From Thiofaba sp039822285 (GTDB lineage Bacteria; Pseudomonadota; Gammaproteobacteria; Halothiobacillales; Halothiobacillaceae): 64,000 nt of DNA. Positions within the stretch are counted from its first letter, which is position 1. Every line of letters starts with the position of its first letter. The DNA lies in NCBI RefSeq assembly GCF_039822285.1, contig NZ_JBAJEY010000002.1, positions 310,001-374,000 on the forward strand, written 5' to 3'. The notes under the pieces are model-generated. The model did no database searches and was not told where the DNA came from. It saw only the letters and a list, made by a program, of their open reading frames with translations. A program made the translations under genes and the position numbers. Below, piece by piece: positions 35,806 to 45,092 of this stretch.

Positions 35806-36036
35806 CAAGATCCCCGGATGCAGTATCCGGGGTGGAGGACCACGCCTGGCGAGGTGCTGTGCGACACATCGCCGGGCGTTTTCGCAGGTCAGGACGACCT
35901 GATGCGGGGGGCAGGAGCGGAAGCCTCCCGCATTCCGTCCGGAGACGCGTCCCCGGACGACCGAAAAGGGCATGTCCCTATGCGTTGTTTAACGCCCTGG
36001 CCTCATGCCTCAGGCGTCCCTTGGTGGTTGGGTGGG
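35777..36036 (-). ncRNA. Structured leader or small RNA upstream of soxHAX
   Basis: The predicted transcript from the sigma-54 promoter contains at least six stem-loops, given here in plus-strand positions: 35982-35995 (GCGTT/AACGC), 35937-35958 (GTCCGG/CCGGAC), 35902-35933 (ATGCGGG/CCCGCAT), 35885-35901 (CAGGTC/GACCTG), 35812-35832 (CCCCGGAT/ATCCGGGG) and the terminator 35784-35805. No ORF of substance lies in it. I do not recognise a known riboswitch class. It could be an attenuator, a ligand-sensing leader or a separate sRNA. Confidence 0.5.
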
Positions 36037-36046
36037 AAGGGAGATA

Positions 36047-36060
36047 GCAAACGCCGTGCC
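36047..36060 (-). promoter_or_regulatory. sigma-54 promoter of soxHAX
   Basis: On the minus strand GGCACGGCGTTTGC: GG and GC separated by exactly 10 bp, and GGCACG-N4-TTGC matches the -24/-12 consensus very closely. Transcription would start near 36035. A sigma-54 activator gene ends 168 bp upstream on the same strand. Confidence 0.75.
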
Positions 36061-36084
36061 CGTTATGTTTTTCGGGATATAACG
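36061..36084 (-). promoter_or_regulatory. ModE-type operator abutting the sox promoter
   Basis: A 24-bp dyad. On the minus strand it is CGTTATAT, eight bases, ACATAACG, which equals the half-sites of the E. coli modA ModE operator as I recall it. It directly adjoins the GG of the sox -24 element. A modE gene lies in the same window at 28833. Confidence 0.65.
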
Positions 36085-36183
36085 ATGGTGGTTGGTTTTT
36101 TATGTTTTTGAATATTCTGAATTTTTGTGGGGAAGGTCTCGCCGGCGGAAGGGCTCAGGTAGCCGTCTGAACGCGATGCCTTA

Positions 36184-36216
36184 TTGCAAAATGCAAGGGT
36201 GCTTGCGAAATGCAAG
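36184..36216. promoter_or_regulatory. Paired dyad sites, candidate activator-binding UAS
   Basis: TTGC-AAAAT-GCAA (36184-36196) and TTGC-GAAAT-GCAA (36203-36215), 19 bp apart centre to centre. They lie just downstream of the activator gene and about 155-180 bp upstream of the predicted sox start, as expected for sigma-54 enhancers. The intervening AT-rich stretch (about 36085-36127) could bind IHF. Confidence 0.55.
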
Positions 36217-36227
36217 GAGGTGGGGGA

Positions 36228-37592
36228 TCAGGTTTCGCGGGCGCTCTTCAGCTTGCGCCAGAGGGTTGAAGGGTCGATGCCGAGGCGTTCGGCAGCGAGG
36301 GTGCGGTTGCCGTTGCAGGCGGCGAGGGTTTTGCGGATCCACGCGCGTTCCACGTCGTGCAACGTCGCGGAGGAGGGCAACTCGATGGCGGTGGAGGTGT
36401 CGGCGCGGCGCTGCAGCGGGGGGTGAATGATCTCCGCCGGCAGGTCGCACAGTTCGATGCGTTCGCCGCGCGCCAGCACCAGCGCCCGCTGGATGATGTT
36501 TTCCAGTTCGCGTACGTTGCCGGGCCAGGGGTAGCGCTGCAGGGCTTCGAGCACGCCCGGTCCGCAGGCATGCACCTCCTTGCCGAGCGCAGGGGCCAGC
36601 CGGGTGAGGATGTGGGCGCCCAGCGCGGGGATGTCCTCCACCCGCTCGCGCAGCGGGGGCACATCGATGGGAAAGACATTCAGGCGGTAGAACAGGTCCT
36701 CCCGGAACGTACCGGCCTCGACCAGCGGTCTGAGGGGCTGGTTGCTGGCCGTGACGAGGCGCACGTCCACCTCGATGTCGCTCACGCCGCCCACGCGCAT
36801 GAAGCGTTTTTCCTGGATGAAATGCAAGAGCCGCACCTGGACCTCGGGGGGCGCGCTGTTGATCTCGTCGAGAAAGAGTGTTCCGCGATGCGCGGCCTCC
36901 AGCAGGCCGATGCGCCTGCTCTGGGCGCCGGTGAAGGCCCCTTTCTCGTGACCGAATAGTTCGCTCTCGATCAAGGTCGGGGCGAGGGCGCCGCAGTTGA
37001 TGGCCAGGAAGGGGCCATCGCTGCGTGGGCTGAGCGCATGAAGGTGGCGGGCGAGTACGCCTTTGCCGGTGCCCGTTTCGCCGGTGAGCAGGACGGGCAG
37101 GGGGGTGGGCGCAACGCGTTGGAGGAGGGCCATGGTCTGCCTCATGGCCAGGCTGAGGGCAATCGGTTCCTTGGGGGAGAGATGCTCGTCGTTGCTTCCT
37201 TGAGACAGGCGGCGGCGATGCAGGGCCTGTTCGGCTGCGCGCGCGAGCACCTGGCGCATCTCGTCAGGATTGGAGGGGTGCAGGAGCACATCGTAAACCC
37301 CCTGGCGAAAGGCCTCGGCGACCGCGGCCCCTTCCTCGCATCGGACCACGGCGATCGTGACCGCCCTGGCCTGGCGTGCGCGCAGACCTGCCTGCATCTC
37401 GGGGGGATAGATGTTTGGCAGGGGGTGCTCAATCAGGAGGATGTCGTCCATGGCCGGCTCAAGCCATGCCGTGTCCAATGCCTCAGGCGCATGGAAACAG
37501 GTGACGTTGGCGAATTCGGCCAGGATGGGGCGCAGCCGGAGAGCGGTTTCATGCCGGGCCACGAGGCAGGCAGAGAGGTGGGAGCGGGACAT
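36228..37592 (-). CDS. sigma-54-dependent activator with a pseudo-receiver domain
   Basis: A 454-residue NtrC-family protein: N-terminal domain (1-125), AAA+ domain (about 143-370) with Walker A GETGTGKG (171-178) and the sigma-54 contact loop GAFTGA (218-223), and a C-terminal Fis-like HTH (LAACNGNRTLAAERLGIDPSTLWRKLKS). The N-terminal domain looks like a receiver but has E55 where the phospho-Asp should be (DILLIEHPLPN), H105 where the lysine should be, and no acidic pocket. It may therefore not be phosphorylated. No kinase gene is adjacent. Its position suggests it activates soxHAX. Confidence 0.9.
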   Translation of the reverse strand: MSRSHLSACLVARHETALRLRPILAEFANVTCFHAPEALDTAWLEPAMDDILLIEHPLPNIYPPEMQAGLRARQARAVTIAVVRCEEGAAVAEAFRQGVYDVLLHPSNPDEMRQVLARAAEQALHRRRLSQGSNDEHLSPKEPIALSLAMRQTMALLQRVAPTPLPVLLTGETGTGKGVLARHLHALSPRSDGPFLAINCGALAPTLIESELFGHEKGAFTGAQSRRIGLLEAAHRGTLFLDEINSAPPEVQVRLLHFIQEKRFMRVGGVSDIEVDVRLVTASNQPLRPLVEAGTFREDLFYRLNVFPIDVPPLRERVEDIPALGAHILTRLAPALGKEVHACGPGVLEALQRYPWPGNVRELENIIQRALVLARGERIELCDLPAEIIHPPLQRRADTSTAIELPSSATLHDVERAWIRKTLAACNGNRTLAAERLGIDPSTLWRKLKSARET

Positions 37593-37614
37593 GGATTCGA
37601 CGATGCTGCAAACT

Positions 37615-37638
37615 CGATATGTCCGATAGGATATAACG
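37615..37638 (-). promoter_or_regulatory. ModE-type operator upstream of the sigma-54 activator gene
   Basis: On the minus strand CGTTATAT, eight bases, ACATATCG: 15 of 16 half-site bases equal to the E. coli modA operator as recalled. It ends 22 bp before the activator start codon, where it would overlap the core promoter or start site. Confidence 0.6.
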
Positions 37639-37707
37639 CTGAGCGGTGCTCGTGGATTGGGTCGCACCTGCACGTGGGGTTGGTCGTCGTGCGGTGGGCA
37701 AAAATGG

Positions 37708-37724
37708 TGCCCCATTTTGGTGCT
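37708..37724 (+). promoter_or_regulatory. NtrC binding site of glnA
   Basis: TGCCCCATTTTGGTGCT agrees with TGCACCAN2ATGGTGCA at all but three positions. It is centred about 105 bp upstream of the predicted glnA start, close to the strong E. coli glnA enhancer spacing. A weaker candidate is CGCACCTGCACGTGGGG at 37663-37679. Confidence 0.6.
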
Positions 37725-37794
37725 TATGCTCCAAGATGGAGCGACCCCGGACTCAGGAGAGGTGAGAGGGTGGCATGAGTGAGCGCTTGGTGCA

Positions 37795-37810
37795 TGGCAT
37801 GCTTCATGCT
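37795..37810 (+). promoter_or_regulatory. sigma-54 promoter of glnA
   Basis: TGGCATGCTTCATGCT has GG (37796-37797), ten bases and GC (37808-37809). It predicts a start near 37821 and a leader of about 68 nt. With the NtrC box and ntrBC downstream it forms the classical nitrogen-control arrangement. The 296-bp gap 37593-37888 holds only these regulatory sites. Confidence 0.65.
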
Positions 37811-37888
37811 TCAATTGCGAGCAGCGCCCGCAAGGGTAAACTTGGTTAGGTTTTCTACTTCTCTCGGCCACTCTGGAGGCAGATCCTC

Positions 37889-39298
37889 ATGACCCCCGCT
37901 GACGTCATCAAGATGATGCAGGAACACGGCGTCAAGTTCGTTGACTTCCGTTTCACCGATACCCGTGGCAAGCAGCAGCATGTCACTTATCCCGCCTCCC
38001 GCGTCGACGAGGAAGCCTTCGAGAACGGCGTGATGTTCGACGGTTCGTCCATTGCCGGTTGGAAAGGCATCCAGGCCTCCGACATGATCCTCATGCCGGA
38101 CCCGGCCACCGCGGTCATGGACCCGTTCTCCGAGGAGCCGACCCTGATCGTCGTCTGCGACGTCATCGAGCCGGACACCATGCAGGGCTACTCGCGTGAC
38201 CCGCGCTCCATCGCCAAGCGCGCTGAGGCCTACCTCAAGAGCACCGGCGTTGCCGACACCGCCTTCTTCGGTCCGGAAAACGAATTCTTCATCTTCGACG
38301 ACATCCGCTGGGCCCAGGACATGTCCGGCTGCTTCGTCAAGATCGACTCCTCCGAGGCCGCCTGGAACACCGGCAAGGAGTACCCGGACGGCAACATGGG
38401 CCATCGCCCGGGCGTCAAGGGCGGCTATTTCCCCGTCCCGCCGGTCGACCAGCTGCACGACATCCGTCAGGCCATGTGCCTAGTGCTGGAGGACATGGGC
38501 CTGAAGGTCGAGGTGCACCACCACGAAGTGGCCACCGCGGGTCAGTGCGAGATCGGCGTGGCTTTCAACACCCTGGTGCGCAAGGCCGACGAGGTTCAGA
38601 CCCTCAAGTACGTGATCCAGAACGTGGCCCACACCTACGGCAAGACCGTGACCTTCATGCCCAAGCCGATGGTGGGCGACAACGGTTCCGGCATGCACGT
38701 GCACATGTCCCTGTCCAAGGACGGTAAGAACACCTTCAACGGCGACGGCTACGCTGGCCTGTCCGAGACCGCGCTGTACTACATCGGCGGCATCATCAAG
38801 CACACCCATGCCCTGAACGCCTTCTGCAACCCGTCCACCAATAGCTACAAGCGCCTGGTGCCGCACTTCGAGGCCCCGGTGAAGCTGGCCTACTCTGCCC
38901 GCAACCGCTCCGCCTCCATCCGCATCCCGTTCGTGTCGAGCCCGAAGGCCCGCCGCATCGAGGTGCGTTATCCGGACTCCACTGCCAACCCGTACCTCGC
39001 CTTCGCCGCCCTGCTGATGGCGGGCCTGGATGGCATCAAGAACAAGATCCACCCGGGCGAGGCCGCCACCAAGAACCTGTACGACCTGCCGCCCGAGGAG
39101 GAGAAGGCCATCCCGGAAGTCGCCTTCTCCCTGGAGCAGGCCCTGGAGGCCCTGGATAAGGACCGCGAGTTCCTCAAGCAGGGTGGCGTGTTCACCGATG
39201 AGCTGATCGACGCCTACATCGAGCTCAAGCAGGCCGAGGTCCAGCGCGTGCGCATGGTGCCGCACCCGGTCGAATTCGACCTGTACTACAGCCTGTAA
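37889..39298 (+). CDS. glnA: Glutamine synthetase type I
   Basis: A 469-residue GSI-beta enzyme. MFDGSSIAGWKGIQASDM, the metal-binding NEFFIFDD, GNGSGMHVHMSL-type DNGSGMHVHMSL and the adenylylation site Y398 in KNLYDLPPEE are present, so activity can be modified by GlnE. The N-terminus MTPADVIKMMQEHGVKFVDFRFTDTRGK is canonical. Confidence 0.99.
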   Translation: MTPADVIKMMQEHGVKFVDFRFTDTRGKQQHVTYPASRVDEEAFENGVMFDGSSIAGWKGIQASDMILMPDPATAVMDPFSEEPTLIVVCDVIEPDTMQGYSRDPRSIAKRAEAYLKSTGVADTAFFGPENEFFIFDDIRWAQDMSGCFVKIDSSEAAWNTGKEYPDGNMGHRPGVKGGYFPVPPVDQLHDIRQAMCLVLEDMGLKVEVHHHEVATAGQCEIGVAFNTLVRKADEVQTLKYVIQNVAHTYGKTVTFMPKPMVGDNGSGMHVHMSLSKDGKNTFNGDGYAGLSETALYYIGGIIKHTHALNAFCNPSTNSYKRLVPHFEAPVKLAYSARNRSASIRIPFVSSPKARRIEVRYPDSTANPYLAFAALLMAGLDGIKNKIHPGEAATKNLYDLPPEEEKAIPEVAFSLEQALEALDKDREFLKQGGVFTDELIDAYIELKQAEVQRVRMVPHPVEFDLYYSL

Positions 39299-39322
39299 GG
39301 CTTGCCCGACGGGCACCTCAAG

Positions 39323-39348
39323 GCCCCGCCCCGCGCGGGGCTTTTTCT
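39323..39348 (+). terminator. Intrinsic terminator after glnA
   Basis: GCCCCGC followed by a GC-rich loop and CGCGGGGC, then TTTTTCTTT, starting about 25 nt after the glnA stop. Confidence 0.85.
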
Positions 39349-39377
39349 TTCCTGCGGCATGGCCTAATGTAAGGTTT

Positions 39378-39989
39378 ATGCGCACCTTCATCCTGTTGGC
39401 CCTTGCCCTTTCCATCCTCACCGCCCAGGCGGCCGAGGTGTACCGTTATGTCGATGAGAAGGGCAACACCGTGTTCACCGATCAGCCGCGCGCGGGTGCG
39501 CAGCGCATGGTGGTCGAGCCTGCCCCGGCGACCAGCGTGGTGGTGCCGGTCCTGCCCGCTGCTCCCCAGGCCCCGGCCAAGGCGCCCAGTAAACCCGGCA
39601 CCGAAGCCTTCGCAGGGTATCTTGATCTGCGCATCACCCAACCCGCGCCCAACGAGGCCCTGGTCAACACCGGAGGTGATGTGGACGTGAGTCTCAATCT
39701 CCACCCCCCTCTGCGCGCCGATTTGGGGCACGGCCTGACCGTGCTGCTGGACGGCGCGCCGGTGGCGCAGAACAGCACCCGGATGAACCTCGTGCTCAAT
39801 AACGTGGATCGCGGTGACCATGTGCTCGAGGCCTACGTCCAGGATGGAGCGGGAGCCGTGCTGATCCAGTCCGCTCCCGTGCGCTTCACCCTGCAGCGGC
39901 CGAGCCTGTTGCAGCCGGGACGCCAGGCGCCGGGGGCTCCGCTCAGTCCTATCCCGCCGCCGGTGCCGCAGCTTCGCCCCGCGCCCTGA
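39378..39989 (+). CDS. DUF4124-domain secreted protein
   Basis: A 203-residue protein with a signal peptide (ends LTAQA) and an N-terminal DUF4124 domain (AEVYRYVDEKGNTVFTDQPRAGAQRM). The middle is Ala/Pro-rich, and residues 80-170 form an Ig-like beta domain (LRITQPAPNEALVNTGGDVDVSLNLHPPL). The tail is Pro-rich. Proteins of this type often lie between glnA and ntrB in Gammaproteobacteria; function unknown. Confidence 0.85.
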   Translation: MRTFILLALALSILTAQAAEVYRYVDEKGNTVFTDQPRAGAQRMVVEPAPATSVVVPVLPAAPQAPAKAPSKPGTEAFAGYLDLRITQPAPNEALVNTGGDVDVSLNLHPPLRADLGHGLTVLLDGAPVAQNSTRMNLVLNNVDRGDHVLEAYVQDGAGAVLIQSAPVRFTLQRPSLLQPGRQAPGAPLSPIPPPVPQLRPAP

Positions 39990-40010
39990 GGGGGGTAGGG
40001 CCGCGCCCGC

Positions 40011-40070
40011 GTAGGAGCGACGCCCTCGTCGCGATGGGAGGCATCGGCCCGCGGGCGGGCCTCCTACAAC
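40011..40070 (+). repeat. REP-like palindrome, copy 5
   Basis: GTAGGAGCGACGCCCTCGTC, then GCGATGGGAGGCATCGGCCC and GCGGGCGGGCCTCCTAC. This is one of the best-preserved copies, in the 154-bp gap before ntrB. Confidence 0.8.
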
Positions 40071-40143
40071 CTAAGCCTTGACGGTGCGACGGGCCCTCTC
40101 GCCTAAAAACAGGGGCTGGCCTGACTCTTGCTTCGCTCTGGAC

Positions 40144-41231
40144 ATGAATCAGACTCCCGAATGCGCCCTCCTCGCGCGCCTGCTCGAACACCAGACGGTG
40201 GCCCTGCTTTGGCTGGATGCCGGCTTGCAGGTCGTCTACCTCAACCCTTCCGCCGAGAATCTGCTCGGGTTGAGTCTGCGTCAGGCCCGGGGCTTGCCGG
40301 TGCGCTCCATCCTGCCGGGTGAGGCGAGCCTGCCGGAGGTGCTGCGCCAGTCGTTCGAGAGCGGCCATCCCTGCACCTTCCGCGAGATGCCCCTGCACGC
40401 CGCGGGGCGTGACGTGATGGTCGACTGCGCGATCAGTCCGCTGATCGATCCGGATCTGGGCGAGGGGGTGCTGGTGGAGATGATGGACGTCGAGCGCCAT
40501 CTGCGCATTGCCCGGGAGGAGCAGTTGCTGGCGCAGCAGCAGGCCACCCGTAGCCTGCTGCGCGGGCTGGCGCACGAGATCAAGAATCCGCTCGGTGGCT
40601 TGCGCGGCGCGGCGCAATTGCTGCATGGCGAACTCAAGCAGATGGAGCTGCGCGAGTACACCGCAGTGATCATGCGCGAGGCGGACCGCCTGCGCGCGCT
40701 GGTCGACCGCATGATCGGCCCGCGCGTGCTGCCGAAGAAACGGATGCTCAACCTCCATGAGCCGCTCGAGCACGTGCGGCGGCTGGTGAGCATGGAGATG
40801 CAGGATGGCCGCGTGCGCCTGGTCACCGACTACGACCCAAGCATCCCCGAACTGTACGCCGACCCCGATCTTTTGATCCAGGCCGTGCTCAACATCGTGC
40901 GCAATGCCATGCAGGCCCTGGCCGGTCAGGCCGATGCCCGCATCGTCATCCGCACCCGCGTGCTGCGTCAGTTCACCCTGGGCAATACCCGTCACCGGCT
41001 GGTGGCGCGCATCGACATCGAGGACAACGGTCCCGGCATTCCGCCGTCCCTGCAGGATACCCTGTTCCTGCCCATGGTCAGCGGCCGGCCGGGCGGGACC
41101 GGGCTTGGGCTTGCGATCAGCCAGTCGCTGATCGCCCAGCACGGCGGTCTGATCGAGTTCGCCAGCCACCCCGGCCGCACCCTGTTCTCCATCCTCCTGC
41201 CCATCGAACCATCCGCTTTGGAGAGTGCTCC

Positions 41232-41235
<4 letters not shown>
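40144..41235 (+). CDS. glnL: Nitrogen regulation sensor kinase NtrB
   Basis: A 363-residue cytoplasmic kinase/phosphatase. It has an N-terminal PAS domain (about 8-115), a DHp domain with H144 in RGLAHEIKNPLGGLRGAAQLL, and an ATPase domain with N-box IVRNAMQAL and G-boxes DNGPGIP and GGTGLGLAIS. It phosphorylates NtrC under PII control. The start at 40144 is chosen by family alignment; an upstream ATG at 40078 reads through the gap. Confidence 0.96.
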
Positions 41236-42740
<1,505 letters not shown>

Positions 42741-42801
42741 GGCTTGCAAGCCTGCCTGGGGAAGATGAATATCACCGCATCCAACCTGTGGTGACCCCGC
42801 C

Positions 42802-43170
42802 ATGCCCACATTACGCCCCGTCCTCCTTGGCGCTCTGGCATTGCCGATTTTGAGCGGCTGCCTTGGCGGCGATTTCCCCTCCATGGCCACGCCGCCGGAG
42901 TCTGTCGCGGTGCATCCGCAGGCAACGGAGCAGTTCATGCTCAAGTTCAAAGATGGCCGTGACGAGGGCGCGGTGCGCGCGAGCCTCGCCAGGCTCTCGC
43001 AGGCAGCGGGGCTGGAGCTGGTCTACCTGCGCCCCATGGCCGGTCAGGCCCATGTCCTGCGTTTCCCCGCCGCAGCCACACCGGCGCAGGTCGAGGAGGC
43101 GCTGCGCGCCCTGCAGGCCTTGCCGGAGGTCGAATACGCCGAGTTGGATCAAAGGGTGACGCGCCCATGA
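42802..43170 (+). CDS. Lipoprotein with inhibitor I9/subtilisin-propeptide-like domain
   Basis: A 122-residue protein with a lipobox (ILSGC, Cys about residue 20) followed by an I9-like alpha/beta domain (EQFMLKFKDGRDEGAVRASL ... VEYAELDQRV). Its PMAGQAHVLRFP segment parallels PLPGQAQVLRLP in the propeptide of the next gene's protease. The stop overlaps the protease ATG by 4 bp. It is probably a membrane-anchored chaperone or inhibitor of that protease. Confidence 0.75.
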   Translation: MPTLRPVLLGALALPILSGCLGGDFPSMATPPESVAVHPQATEQFMLKFKDGRDEGAVRASLARLSQAAGLELVYLRPMAGQAHVLRFPAAATPAQVEEALRALQALPEVEYAELDQRVTRP

Positions 43171-45092
43171 AGACGTATCCGCTCACCCTCGCCCTGCTCG
43201 CTGCCGGAGTGGGCCCCCTTGCCCAAGCCGCCGCCCCCATGGCCGAGGCGATGGTCACCCAGCTGATCGTCCAGCCCGCGAGCTTCCATGCGGCGCACGC
43301 CGCGCGCCTGGATGCCGCAGGGCTAGCCCCCTTCATCCAGGCAGCCGGGGTGGTCATGGAGCATGCGCGTCCCCTGCCCGGGCAGGCGCAGGTGCTGAGG
43401 TTGCCTTACCCCATGCGTCCGGATGAGGCGCGGAGCCTGGCCGCGCGGCTGGTCGAGTCCGGCGTGGCGCGCATGGCGGAGCCGGATGTGCGCGTCTACC
43501 CGAGCCTGGTGCCCAATGACCCTCTGTTCCCCCGGCAATGGCATCTTGCTCCGCTTCGGACGGGGCGTCCGTATGGTCAGAACATATACAGCCTGAATTT
43601 GCCTATCGCTTGGGACAGGACGACCGGAGAGAGACGCACAGCCGTAGCGATCATTGATACTGGATTGGTCCCGCACTCGGATATCGGGGGCGGCGGACGT
43701 ATTCTGCCGGGTTATGACTTCATCGCCGACCCGTTCAATGCCAATGACGGCGACGGGCGAGATGCGGATCCGACCGATCCGGGGGACTGGATCTCGGCCG
43801 ATGACCGCAAGCTTCATCCCGAATGCGAGCTGTCGGACAGCTCCTGGCATGGCACCCATATCGCTGGCATCATCGGGGCATCGACCAACAATGCCTTGGG
43901 TGTAGCAGGCATCGACTGGAGTGCCAGGCTGTTGCCGGTGCGTGTGCTGGGCAAGTGTGGTGGCCTGCTGTCCGACATCATCGATGGCATCTACTGGGCG
44001 GCCGGCCTGCCTGTCGCCAATGTGCCCGCCAACACCAATGCCGCGCGCGTGCTTAACCTGAGCCTGAGCGGGAGCGGCGTATGCCCGCAAAGTCTGCAAA
44101 ATGCACTTACTGCCGTCCAAGCCACGGGTAGCGTCGTGGTCGCAGCGGCCAGCAACAATGGCGGGAGCGCGGCTGGCTACTTTCCCGGCAATTGCAGCGG
44201 CGTGATCACCGTTGCCGCAACGGACAGCCAAGGTCAGCGTGCCAGTTACAGCAGCGCCGGCAACGTCGTCAGTCTAAGCGCGCCAGGCGGAGACAAGGAG
44301 GTGGACAGCGGTATCCTCTCCACTTACAACAGCGGCAAGACTCATCCTGCAGGGGAGATCTACGAGCCCTTGTATGGCACGAGCATGGCCGCTGCGCAGG
44401 TTTCGGGGGGTGTTGCCCTCATGCTTGCCGTCAATCCTGACCTGAGGGTTGAGCAGATTCTGACGGCCCTACGCGCCACGGCCACGCCCTTCCCGCAATA
44501 TGGCACCAGCAAGGACTGCTCCATCGCGACCTGCGGTGCAGGCATCGTGCGGGCGGACTGGGCCTTGCTGGCCGCGCAGGGCGTGGATTTCGTGCCCGAC
44601 TCGTTCAGCATTCCGCCCCGGAGCGATGTCCCCTTGGCAACCGCCGTCACCTCCGAGCCCATCGTCATCCGCGGCCTGGGGCATGCCACCCCCATCAGCG
44701 TCCAGAATGGCGAATACAGCCTGGGCTGCACGCAGAGCTTCACCCGCAACCCTGGGGAGGTGAGCGACGGGCAGAGTGTATGCGTGCGCCATACCTCGGC
44801 CGTGGCGTACAGCACCTCGGTGACAAGCACCCTGACGGTGGGCGGGGTGAGCGCCGGCTTTACCAGCACCACCCAGGCCGCTCCAGCACCGACCTCTGGC
44901 GGAGGCGGGGCGCTCGGGGCTTGGGCGCTGCTGGGGCTGGCGGGCTTGGCTCTTGGGCGGCGCATGCGCGCGGACAGCTGGCAGGGGGGCGTAGGAGGCC
45001 CGCCCTCCAGGCTGTGTCAAAAGCCTTTGACACAGCCTGGATTGGCGAGCCATGGATGGCTCGCGCGTGAATCAATCACGATAAGTGATTGA
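43167..45092 (+). CDS. S8 subtilisin-like protease with GlyGly-CTERM sorting segment
   Basis: A 641-residue secreted protease: signal peptide (ends AQAAA), I9-like propeptide (about 28-112), and an S8 domain with D164 (AIIDTG), H228 (WHGTHIAG) and S406 (YGTSMAAAQVSGG). The C-terminus has the GlyGly-CTERM layout: SGGGGALGAWALLGLAGLALGRRMR (577-601), the signal cut by rhombosortase. The last 39 residues (603-641) are encoded by REP and multi-hairpin repeat sequence, which replaced the original stop. A rhombosortase gene lies downstream on the other strand. Confidence 0.93.
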   Translation: MKTYPLTLALLAAGVGPLAQAAAPMAEAMVTQLIVQPASFHAAHAARLDAAGLAPFIQAAGVVMEHARPLPGQAQVLRLPYPMRPDEARSLAARLVESGVARMAEPDVRVYPSLVPNDPLFPRQWHLAPLRTGRPYGQNIYSLNLPIAWDRTTGERRTAVAIIDTGLVPHSDIGGGGRILPGYDFIADPFNANDGDGRDADPTDPGDWISADDRKLHPECELSDSSWHGTHIAGIIGASTNNALGVAGIDWSARLLPVRVLGKCGGLLSDIIDGIYWAAGLPVANVPANTNAARVLNLSLSGSGVCPQSLQNALTAVQATGSVVVAAASNNGGSAAGYFPGNCSGVITVAATDSQGQRASYSSAGNVVSLSAPGGDKEVDSGILSTYNSGKTHPAGEIYEPLYGTSMAAAQVSGGVALMLAVNPDLRVEQILTALRATATPFPQYGTSKDCSIATCGAGIVRADWALLAAQGVDFVPDSFSIPPRSDVPLATAVTSEPIVIRGLGHATPISVQNGEYSLGCTQSFTRNPGEVSDGQSVCVRHTSAVAYSTSVTSTLTVGGVSAGFTSTTQAAPAPTSGGGGALGAWALLGLAGLALGRRMRADSWQGGVGGPPSRLCQKPLTQPGLASHGWLARESITISD

